Shown piece by piece: positions 8,441 to 15,590 of a stretch of 64,000 bases of DNA. The notes beneath the pieces are model-generated. The model was not told where the DNA came from. It did no database searches and worked only from the letters and a program-made list of their open reading frames with translations. The first letter of the stretch is position 1, and each line of letters begins with the position of its first letter. The stretch is from Maribacter hydrothermalis (GTDB taxonomy: Bacteria > Bacteroidota > Bacteroidia > Flavobacteriales > Flavobacteriaceae). Both the position numbers and the translations under genes were made by a program. The stretch is taken from assembly GCF_001913155.1 (NCBI RefSeq), contig NZ_CP018760.1:3596001-3660000 (forward strand), given 5' to 3'.

Positions 8441-10003
8441 ATGCAGGGAAAAAAGGAGTACCAGGAGAAGCTTTTCGCTAGTTTCCAACTTAGTGAACGT
8501 ATACCGAAGAACAATTTTTACAGGCGTTTGGGATCCGCCCTTGATCTTGGTTTCCTCTATAAGTTGACTCGGCCCTATTATGGGGAGAGCGGTCAAAAGA
8601 GCATAGACCCCGTGGTGTTCTTCAAGCTTTGTCTGGTGGGTTATCTGGAGAACCTTATCAGCGACCGTAAACTGATTGCGCATTGTTCGATGCGCTTGGA
8701 CATTCTTTATTTCATAGGCTATGACATTGATGAGGAACTTCCATGGCACAGTACCATAAGCCGTACACGCCAACTGTTTCCAGAGTCCGTTTTCGAGGAA
8801 GTGTTCACGAATATTTTACAGTTGTGTATAGAAAAGGGAATGGTAAGTGGTCATACCCAAGCGATAGATTCGGCACCGGTAAAGGCGAACGCGAGTATGG
8901 ATACCTTGGAACTGAAAGTGCCCGAGGAAGAACTAAAGGAGCACTTGGTGCGGATACGGGCGATCAGCGCCATGGACAGGGAAGTGCCACACCGTAAGTC
9001 CAAGGATAATAAAGCGGATAAGGGCGATCGTAGTATTACCGCAAGTGGAAAGGAGCTGAATGCGATAAAGAGCCGTAACAAGAAGTGGGCGAAGGATCAG
9101 GATCAAAGACCCGGTGCAGGTAATAAAGGTGCGAAGTACACCAGTAACAAAACACATTATAGCCCAACGGACCCCGATGCCAGGATAAGTGTGAAACCCG
9201 GCAAGGCCAGAAAGCTGAACTATCTTTCTCAACTTAGTGTTGACACGGCGCATCATGTTATAACCGACATCAGGGCGTACCATGCAGATGGAAAGGATAA
9301 CCAGCAATTACAGGATATCGTACAACGCTTGCAAAGAAGATTATGGCAACAAGGTCTGGTATTTGAAAACTGCGTGGCCGATACGGGGTATAGTAGCGGG
9401 GAGAACTATGCATTTCTGGAAAACCAAGGGCTAAAAAGTTTCATTCCACCGCATGGCACCTATAAAGGTGGTCCCGATGGGTTTACGTACATCAGGGAAC
9501 ACGACAATTATCTATGCCCACAGGGCAAGGTGATCCCTTTCAAAAAAGTGTTCCTTGACAGCCGGACCAAGACCAAAAAGAAGGCGTACCGCGCGTCGAG
9601 CAAGATCTGCAAGGGCTGCTCGATCATGGAAAGCTGCCTTGGAAAGGTCAACGAGAAACAGTTCTCGGTCACGTATTATCGGGCGGAATACGAACGGAAC
9701 ATCGCAAGGGTCGAGAGCCCACAGGGCAGGTATATGAAGGGTAAACGACAAAGCACCGTAGAACCCGTTTTCGGTACCCTCACCCAGTTCATGGGCATGC
9801 GCAAGATAAATACGATAGGTCTGGAACAGGCCAACAAGGTGATGCACCTCTCCGCAATCGCCTATAACCTTAAGAAGTACCTGAAATTTGAACTGAAACG
9901 TTCAAATAGTGGGCTAGCAAAGCTTGCTTTTAAGGTCTTTATAAAAAGTACTGTCCAAGATATGTTTTCAGTATTCCTAAGGCATCAAAAAGTGACATTC
10001 TAA
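8441..10003 (+). CDS. IS1182-family DDE transposase
   Basis: About 520 aa from the ATG at 8441; an ATG at 8408 is also open but adds 11 residues unlike family N-termini. The protein starts MQGKKEYQEKLFASFQLSER and has the IS1182/IS5-like layout: DUF772 helical N-terminal domain (PVVFFKLCLVGYLENL, then WHSTISRTRQLFP), first catalytic Asp in QAIDSAPVKANAS, second in CVADTGYSSGE, a four-cysteine zinc-like segment around CKGCSIMESC, and the catalytic Glu in STVEPVFGTLTQFMGMRK. No frameshift is seen, so it may be functional. Codon use differs from the host genes. Confidence 0.93.
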   Translation: MQGKKEYQEKLFASFQLSERIPKNNFYRRLGSALDLGFLYKLTRPYYGESGQKSIDPVVFFKLCLVGYLENLISDRKLIAHCSMRLDILYFIGYDIDEELPWHSTISRTRQLFPESVFEEVFTNILQLCIEKGMVSGHTQAIDSAPVKANASMDTLELKVPEEELKEHLVRIRAISAMDREVPHRKSKDNKADKGDRSITASGKELNAIKSRNKKWAKDQDQRPGAGNKGAKYTSNKTHYSPTDPDARISVKPGKARKLNYLSQLSVDTAHHVITDIRAYHADGKDNQQLQDIVQRLQRRLWQQGLVFENCVADTGYSSGENYAFLENQGLKSFIPPHGTYKGGPDGFTYIREHDNYLCPQGKVIPFKKVFLDSRTKTKKKAYRASSKICKGCSIMESCLGKVNEKQFSVTYYRAEYERNIARVESPQGRYMKGKRQSTVEPVFGTLTQFMGMRKINTIGLEQANKVMHLSAIAYNLKKYLKFELKRSNSGLAKLAFKVFIKSTVQDMFSVFLRHQKVTF

Positions 10004-10021
10004 TACTGAACCGGTAATAAT

Positions 10022-10042
10022 AAAACCTCTTAAAGAGGCTTT
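10022..10042 (+). terminator. Terminator after the transposase
   Basis: CCTC and GAGG pair around a five-base loop, flanked by AAA and TTTATTA, 18 nt beyond the transposase stop codon and inside the right end of the element. Confidence 0.5.
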
Positions 10043-10082
10043 ATTATGTTGATTTTATTCAGAATTTAAGCTTGTGCAACGG

Positions 10083-10420
10083 TTACCGTTGTTAGCAAAA
10101 GTATTTTTTTTATACCCAGATTACGTTTCGCAAGACTAATTGCGTTCAGCTTTTAAAATTCTTTTTTCCATTACGATTCCATAATATTCGTAAAATCTTT
10201 TGCACGTTTGGCTCGTTTAGTTTTTCCATTCTGACTGCGCAAACTTTGCGTTTTACTTTTCAATTCCAACAGCGCAACGTTTATAAATTCCGATTGCGTA
10301 CAGTTTTTAATTCCGATTGCGTATTGTACTTAAAACACAGATTTTCCTTAAAAAAAATTTCGTTTAGCCAGCTCGATTCCAGTTCAGATTTTGACGTTCC
10401 TGAATATTTTTGCTAACAAT
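10083..10420. repeat. Degenerate short tandem repeats right of the IS
   Basis: This non-coding stretch holds related segments built on an AATTCCGATTGCGTA core: exact copies at 10286-10300 and 10309-10323 (23-bp period), and weaker copies beginning near 10227 and 10262. Earlier parts (10120-10160) contain similar words such as TTGCGTTCAGC. No gene is seen. Together with the hairpin units left of the IS it forms a long non-coding hotspot. Confidence 0.6.
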
Positions 10421-10422
10421 TT

Positions 10423-10485
10423 TATATATAACATATGTTATATATACCTCCAATATAAGAAATATATCACATATGTTATATATAT
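10423..10485. promoter_or_regulatory. Two AT-rich dyads, 38 bp apart
   Basis: Bases 10423-10446 are a perfect 24-bp palindrome with core AACATATGTT. A second dyad centred at 10472/10473 repeats ACATATGTTATATATA with one mismatch in its symmetry. The centres are 38 bp apart. The pair lies about 320 bp before the ankyrin gene; a regulator binding site is possible but unproven. The rest of the stretch up to 10759 holds nothing else recognisable. Confidence 0.5.
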
Positions 10486-10759
10486 CTTTTATATGACTTT
10501 AATTCAATAATGCTATTTTAGAGAAAATCTTCAGATGTACATATAGTATCCGCACTATTAAGCGTAAAACCATTAAACGAACTTTTTTTTGCCGAGCTTA
10601 TTTTTAAATAATTCAACTTAAAATAGACTTCTAAATGTAGATTCAGTTTTAAAATGATATGAAAAATATAGTAATACCTATTTTAAGAATAGGAGTATCA
10701 CCTCTCAAAAATTTAAATAAAAACCAATCAATTCTTATTTAGAATAAATAAAAATAATT

Positions 10760-10767
10760 TATTTTTG
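10760..10767 (+). promoter_or_regulatory. Bacteroidetes -7 element before the ankyrin gene
   Basis: TATTTTTG fits the TAnnTTTG -7 consensus, 35 nt before the ATG at 10803. No convincing -33 TTG is seen at the usual distance. Confidence 0.5.
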
Positions 10768-10802
10768 CCATTGTTATTAAGATTAATATTTAAAAAATAA
10801 AC

Positions 10803-12305
10803 ATGAAAACCTTAACACAAATAGCTTTAACCGCCCTATTGTTTGTAAGCTTTACAGGTATAGCACAACAGAAGAACGAATTGTTGGACCGTAATTTCTG
10901 GAAAAGCAATCCTGATGTTGCCACCATAAAACAGAAAATAGCCGAAGGTAACGACCCAACTGTAATGGACTCCAATTCTTTTGACGCTACTACGTTGGCG
11001 ATTACCAGTAAAGCCGATACCGAGGTCGTTAAATACTTACTATCCTTAGAAGGTAATGAGGTAGATAAGAAAACACATGATAGCCGTATTTATTTGCATT
11101 GGGCAAGTTATGCCGGTGATGCAGAATTGGTAAAATACTTATTGGATAATGGTGCTTCGGTTACCGCTTTGGATAGCCACCGCTATACGCCACTTACTTT
11201 TGGTGCAAATGCGGGACTTACAAACCCTGAAATTTATAAAGCTTTTGAGGCGAAAGGCGTTAACTTGGTCGAAGAGAAAAATGAACATGGTGCAAACCTT
11301 TTATTATTGGCAGCACCTTCTTTAAAGAATGAAGCAGATTTAAAATTCTTTTTGGATAATGGCTTGGCTTTAGATAGTAAAGATGAAGATGGAAACGGAA
11401 TTTTTAATTACGCTTCTAAAAAAGGCAATATCGATTTTCTAAAATTGCTCGTTGAAAAGGGTGTGGATTATAAATCGTTGAACAATAAGGGTGGTAATGC
11501 TTTTATGTTCGCATCGCAAAGTGGTCGCGGTTTTAGTAATGGACTTCCGGTCTATGTTTACTTAAAAGGTCTAGGTTTGGAACCTAATATTGTAGAAACT
11601 AGCGGAAGCACACCTTTACACCGTTTGGCTTCTGGAAATAAAGATGCTGCAATTTTTGAACTTTTCCTAAAAGCAGGTGCAGATGTAAACCAAGCTGATG
11701 AAGAAGGGAATACGCCGTTCTTAAATGCCGCTGCTAGAAACGAGCTTGCAATAGTTCAACTGTTAGCTAAAGATGTGCAGGATTTTAATACCGCAAATAA
11801 AGCTGGTGAAACTGCATTAATGTTGGCCGCTCATGACAACAATTCAAAGGTTGTAGGGTTTTTAATTGAAAACGGTGCGGAAGTCAATGTCCAAGATGCT
11901 ACAGGTAATACTGCTGCTTATTTCTTGGCAGAATCTTATACTAAAAGAAATGCAGATGCTTTTGATGCGAAACTGTCTTTGTTGACGTCTAAAGGATTAA
12001 AATTGAATGCCGTGCAAGGGGAGGGAAATACCTTATATCATGTTGCCGCTAAGAAAAATGACCTTGAGTTATTGAAAAAGATATCTGAATTTAATATCGA
12101 CGTAAATGCGAAAAATGATGAGGGTATGACGGCTTTACACGTAGCGGCAATGAAGGCGGAGAATGATAAACTTCTTAAATTTTTACTAGCTAAAGGCGCC
12201 GATGCGCATAGTAAAACCGATTTTGAAGAGACTGTTTACGATTTAGCTAGTGAAAACGAAATGTTACAGAAAGGGAATACGTCATTGACTTTTTTAAAGC
12301 AATAG
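10803..12305 (+). CDS. Secreted ankyrin-repeat protein
   Basis: 500 aa. MKTLTQIALTALLFVSFTG with the following IAQQ is a signal peptide, so the repeats are exported, which is uncommon compared with cytoplasmic ankyrin proteins. From about residue 55 to 490 there are roughly ten to twelve ankyrin repeats; clear ones include HWASYAGDAELVKYLLDNGA, STPLHRLASGN, GNTPFLNAAARNELAIVQLL, GETALMLAAHDNNSKVVGFL and MTALHVAAMKAENDKLLKFL. No catalytic domain is present. It precedes a DUF2271 gene by 22 nt and a PepSY-flavodoxin-reductase gene further on, so it is probably a periplasmic scaffold or partner of that redox module. A Bacteroidetes -7 element lies 35 nt upstream. Confidence 0.88.
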   Translation: MKTLTQIALTALLFVSFTGIAQQKNELLDRNFWKSNPDVATIKQKIAEGNDPTVMDSNSFDATTLAITSKADTEVVKYLLSLEGNEVDKKTHDSRIYLHWASYAGDAELVKYLLDNGASVTALDSHRYTPLTFGANAGLTNPEIYKAFEAKGVNLVEEKNEHGANLLLLAAPSLKNEADLKFFLDNGLALDSKDEDGNGIFNYASKKGNIDFLKLLVEKGVDYKSLNNKGGNAFMFASQSGRGFSNGLPVYVYLKGLGLEPNIVETSGSTPLHRLASGNKDAAIFELFLKAGADVNQADEEGNTPFLNAAARNELAIVQLLAKDVQDFNTANKAGETALMLAAHDNNSKVVGFLIENGAEVNVQDATGNTAAYFLAESYTKRNADAFDAKLSLLTSKGLKLNAVQGEGNTLYHVAAKKNDLELLKKISEFNIDVNAKNDEGMTALHVAAMKAENDKLLKFLLAKGADAHSKTDFEETVYDLASENEMLQKGNTSLTFLKQ

Positions 12306-12327
12306 AAAAATCAAACCGATTATAAAG

Positions 12328-12813
12328 ATGAAAAGATTTTTAAAAATTATTCCGGCAATAGTATTGGTTGGGTCATTGTTATCAGCATTTATCGTAGTTG
12401 ATAAAACCACCGTAAAATGTCTTATTCAGTTAACCAATTATTCTGGTGAAGGTGCCTATTTAATCGTATCTATCGTTGACACCGATAATGAATATGTGGA
12501 AACCTTGTACGTACAAGGTAAAGACAATGAATGGTACAGCGAAATTACCGAGTGGTGGAAATTTTATGGAAAAAACCGTCCAAATATTGATGCTATTTCG
12601 GGGGAAACCATAAGTGGAGGAGAACGTGCGTTAAATGTTTTGCAAATACCTAATGATAAAATAGATAAAGGCTACAACTTGCGTTTTGAAACCTCGGTGG
12701 AGGATCAAGGGTATTATGCAGATGATATTCAGTTTCCTTTGACTACGGAGAATTTAACAACCAAAGTTGAAGGAAAAGGATTTATCCGTTACGTACGCAT
12801 GCTGCCTCAGTAA
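12328..12813 (+). CDS. DUF2271-type exported protein with flavinylation-like motif
   Basis: 161 aa. The N-terminus is a signal peptide or anchor (FLKIIPAIVLVGSLLSAF). The mature part matches DUF2271: KCLIQLTNYSGEGAYLIVSI, WYSEITEWWKFYG, then NIDAISGETISGGE and a C-terminal GKGFIRYVRMLP strand. The segment D88-A-I-S-G-E-T94-I-S resembles the D-x-(I/S)-S-G-A-T-x-(S/T) sequence to which ApbE attaches FMN, with Glu where Ala is usual. It follows the ankyrin gene by 22 nt and precedes the PepSY/flavodoxin/FNR gene. The likely role is as a periplasmic electron carrier or partner; covalent FMN is inference. No apbE gene lies in the window. Confidence 0.75.
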   Translation: MKRFLKIIPAIVLVGSLLSAFIVVDKTTVKCLIQLTNYSGEGAYLIVSIVDTDNEYVETLYVQGKDNEWYSEITEWWKFYGKNRPNIDAISGETISGGERALNVLQIPNDKIDKGYNLRFETSVEDQGYYADDIQFPLTTENLTTKVEGKGFIRYVRMLPQ

Positions 12814-12830
12814 TAGCTTTAAATTAAAAA

Positions 12831-12945
12831 GTCTTTGCGAGGAGCCTTTTAGCGACGAAGTAATCTGTCGATTAGTTGTGAATATGTGAGGTTTAGGTTA
12901 TCATGTAATAGATTACTTCACTTTGTTCGTAATAACGTTTTACAG
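12831..12945. repeat. REP-like imperfect inverted repeat
   Basis: GTCTTTGCGAGGAGCCTTTT and the following AGCGACGAAGTAATCTGTC at 12831-12869 are imperfectly inverted at 12906-12945; GAAGTAATCT (12857-12866) and AGATTACTTC (12910-12919) match exactly. A related sequence occurs at 15381-15419. The stretch lies in the 313-bp gap between the DUF2271 and PepSY genes, where no other feature is seen. Confidence 0.65.
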
Positions 12946-13126
12946 TTGTCATGTTATATATAGCGTAGCTGAAACAAGTTGTGTGATACCGACTTATATG
13001 TTCTCCACCGCGCTCCAAATAAGGCTTTAGTTTATATGTTTATTTTGCAATCACAATTAAACTTTCAGAGTATATTTAATTGATGCTCTGGAAGTTTTTA
13101 AATAGTACAAAACTACATTACTTCGT

Positions 13127-15322
13127 ATGACCATTTCTATTTGGCGCTATAGCCATCTTACGCTTGCCCTGGTTTCTTCGCTGTTTTTAATAGTGGCTTC
13201 CGTAACAGGAATTATATTGGCAGTTGAACCCATTTCACACCAAGCAAAAGGCTATGCGGTTGAAAATTTAAATGAAGTCTCGCTGGCAACTGCTATCGAT
13301 GCCTTAAAGAGTACCTATGATGAGGTATTAGGATTAGAAGTAGAATCTTCAGGATTTGTTAAGGCTTCTGTCCTAACCATGGAGATTGAAACCTTAGATG
13401 TGTACTTCAATCCAAAAACGGGTGAGCAATTGGGTGAAGTTAAAGAGCGACCCCACGTGTACACTTTTGCTACTAACGTACATCGTTCTTTATTTCTTAA
13501 AAGTATAGGTCGATTTTTTGTTGGTCTTATTTCGTTACTCTTGCTTATTATTGCAGTTACAGGTTTAATACTGTTAGCTAAGCGCCAAGGCGGATTCTTG
13601 AAATTGTTTTCAAAAGTCCATAAAGACTATTTTGAACTACGCTACCATGTGGTTTTAAGTAGATGGTTCTTTATTCCGATTGTGATCTTGGCATTTACCG
13701 GAGTGTATTTGTCTGCCGAGAAATTTAATTTATTGCCTAATGCAGTTGTTCAGCAAACAGAACTAGCAGTAAACAAAACTGTGCAGGAATACAAAAGTAT
13801 TTTAGATATTCCTTTTTTTAAGGAAACGTCTTTGGCAGATATTCGTCAGGTAGAATTTCCTTTTTCAGATGATCCCGAAGAATACTACCTCATTGCTTTA
13901 CAAAATAGGGAAGTAGCGGTAAATCAGCATACCGGTGAAATAGTAAGTAGTGGCGATTATCCTTTTGTAACCTTAGCTTCGCGATTAAGTTTGGTTCTAC
14001 ATACAGGAGAAGGTAACGTTATTTGGTCTCTTGTTCTTTTGCTTGCCAGTGCGTCTATTTTGTTTTTTATGTATTCGGGATTCGTAATGACCTTAAAGCG
14101 TAGAAAGAAAGGAAAGCGCATTGCCAAAATGACGGATAAAGATGAATGTGAGTTTGTCATTTTAGTAGGGTCGGAGAGTGGTACGGCATTCGATTTTGCA
14201 CAACGTTTTTATAACGGATTAGTGCAAATAGGGAAAAAGGTCTATTTAACGGAACTTAATAAATACACCAACTATGCAAAAGTAAAAAATGTAATTGTGT
14301 TTACTTCAACCTATGGCAAAGGAGAACCACCGACGAATGCGCGTAAATTTTCAGCATTATTTTCAAAGATAAAGCAACCGAATATAACAGATTTTTCGGT
14401 TATTGGTTTTGGTTCTTTGGATTATCCCGATTACTGTCAATTCGCAATTGAACTTGATAATCAATTATCGGTAGCTGAAAACTTTAATCAGCAATTGCCA
14501 CTTTTTAAAATTAACAAGTCCGATTTTAATTCTTTTGAACAGTGGATGATTCAATTTCACAACAAAGTCGGATTTACAATTCCCATAGAAAAACCACTTC
14601 TAAAAAAGAAGAAGTATAAGAAAATTGAATTCGAAGTTTTACAGCGAACGGACTTGAATGTCGATAATACATTTTTGCTGCGTTTACAACCAAAATCTAA
14701 AATTGATTTTACTTCTGGCGATTTATTGGCAGTTTTTCCAAATGATGATGAAATGGTACGTCAATATTCAATTGCCAAAATTGACGAATCTATTTTATTG
14801 AGTATTAAAAAACATGAACTTGGTAGGGGTTCTAATTTTCTCTTTAATTTAAAAGTAGGTGAAACTTTAAAAGCTGCAATAGAAGAGAACGAAGATTTCC
14901 ATTTTTCCGAAAATTCAAAAAATTCAATTTTCATCTCAAACGGGACAGGCATAGCTCCGTTCTTAGGAATGATTTCAAAAAATGCAACAAACAATATCAC
15001 AATGTTCTGGGGAGGGCGTGAAAAGGCTTCTATGGAGATTTATAATTCCGTTTTGGAAAAAGAAATCTTAAATAATGAAAATATACAGCTATTTACTTCA
15101 TTCTCTAGAGAGGGGAAAAAGCAATACGTACAAGATGTTGTTTTTGAGCAAAAGGAATTAGTTTTAAGAACCATCAACCAAGGTGGTACAATTATGATTT
15201 GCGGTTCACTAGCCATGCAACATAATGTTCTTGATGTATTAGAGAACTTGCTAGAAGGAAATAAAACCATATCTTTTGAAACCTTTGAAAAAAGTGAGCA
15301 GTTAAAAACGGATTGTTATTAG
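13127..15322 (+). CDS. PepSY-TM / flavodoxin / FNR-type reductase fusion
   Basis: 731 aa with a complete predicted electron path. Residues 1-330 are a PepSY-associated membrane domain with four helices (about 10-33, 130-151, 178-197, 297-321) and recurring histidines at helix ends (H10, H119, H174, H292) that could hold haem. Residues 343-480 are a flavodoxin with the FMN loop SESGTA (349-354) and TSTYGKGEPP. Residues 498-731 are a ferredoxin-NADP reductase module with RQYS (545-548) for FAD, SNGTGIAP (604-611) for the nucleotide, and a C-terminal tyrosine. NAD(P)H would reduce FAD, then FMN, then a periplasmic acceptor. The upstream DUF2271 protein is a candidate acceptor. Iron reduction is the alternative suggestion for such proteins. 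Confidence 0.88.
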   Translation: MTISIWRYSHLTLALVSSLFLIVASVTGIILAVEPISHQAKGYAVENLNEVSLATAIDALKSTYDEVLGLEVESSGFVKASVLTMEIETLDVYFNPKTGEQLGEVKERPHVYTFATNVHRSLFLKSIGRFFVGLISLLLLIIAVTGLILLAKRQGGFLKLFSKVHKDYFELRYHVVLSRWFFIPIVILAFTGVYLSAEKFNLLPNAVVQQTELAVNKTVQEYKSILDIPFFKETSLADIRQVEFPFSDDPEEYYLIALQNREVAVNQHTGEIVSSGDYPFVTLASRLSLVLHTGEGNVIWSLVLLLASASILFFMYSGFVMTLKRRKKGKRIAKMTDKDECEFVILVGSESGTAFDFAQRFYNGLVQIGKKVYLTELNKYTNYAKVKNVIVFTSTYGKGEPPTNARKFSALFSKIKQPNITDFSVIGFGSLDYPDYCQFAIELDNQLSVAENFNQQLPLFKINKSDFNSFEQWMIQFHNKVGFTIPIEKPLLKKKKYKKIEFEVLQRTDLNVDNTFLLRLQPKSKIDFTSGDLLAVFPNDDEMVRQYSIAKIDESILLSIKKHELGRGSNFLFNLKVGETLKAAIEENEDFHFSENSKNSIFISNGTGIAPFLGMISKNATNNITMFWGGREKASMEIYNSVLEKEILNNENIQLFTSFSREGKKQYVQDVVFEQKELVLRTINQGGTIMICGSLAMQHNVLDVLENLLEGNKTISFETFEKSEQLKTDCY

Positions 15323-15337
15323 ACTTCTAACTAAAAA

Positions 15338-15580
15338 GTTCTCGACTGCGCTCGAAATGACATTAGGTTGAATTGAAAATGTCATTGCGAGGGGCTTTTT
15401 CGCGACGAAACAACCTGTCTAAATTAGGCAGTATGTGAATTCTCGACTACCAATAAACAAATTACATCAGTAGGTTAGTAATGACAATTGAATTGTCAGC
15501 GTGTCACATTGAGCGTAGTCGAAATGTTCGTTATGTGAGATGCTAGCTTATAGGTTCTCGACTGCGCTCGAAGTAACAAT
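15338..15580. repeat. Cluster of REP-like repeats
   Basis: TTCTCGACTGCGCTCGAA occurs at 15339-15356 and 15555-15572; a variant TTGAGCGTAGTCGAAATG lies at 15509-15526; and GTCATTGCGAGGGGCTTTTT with CGCGACGAAACAACCTGTC at 15381-15419 matches the repeat at 12831. No gene is present between the PepSY and ATPase genes. Confidence 0.75.
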
Positions 15581-15590
15581 TTTTTCTAAT

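Larger units (their letters stand above)
8372..10080 (+). mobile_element. IS1182-family insertion sequence
   Basis: A single transposase gene is enclosed by a short terminal inverted repeat: GTTGCACAAG at 8372-8381 and its complement CTTGTGCAAC at 10071-10080. Only 10 bp match exactly, so the real ends may extend a few bases further and no target duplication was recognised. The element is clearly richer in G+C than its surroundings and uses different codons, a sign of recent arrival. Immediately outside the right end lies the palindrome CAACGGTTACCGTTG (10078-10092). Confidence 0.7.

Noticed and set aside
8300..8773. 157-aa reverse-strand frame and other long frames opposite or inside the transposase
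   Set aside because: They overlap a convincing IS1182 transposase on the other strand, have no recognisable motifs, and arise from the higher G+C content of the element.
8441..10003. Possible frameshift or degradation of the transposase
   Set aside because: The frame is continuous with all DDE residues in order, so no break is supported.
10423..10485. CRISPR-like repeat array
   Set aside because: Only two AT-rich palindromic copies with no constant spacer length and no cas genes in the window.
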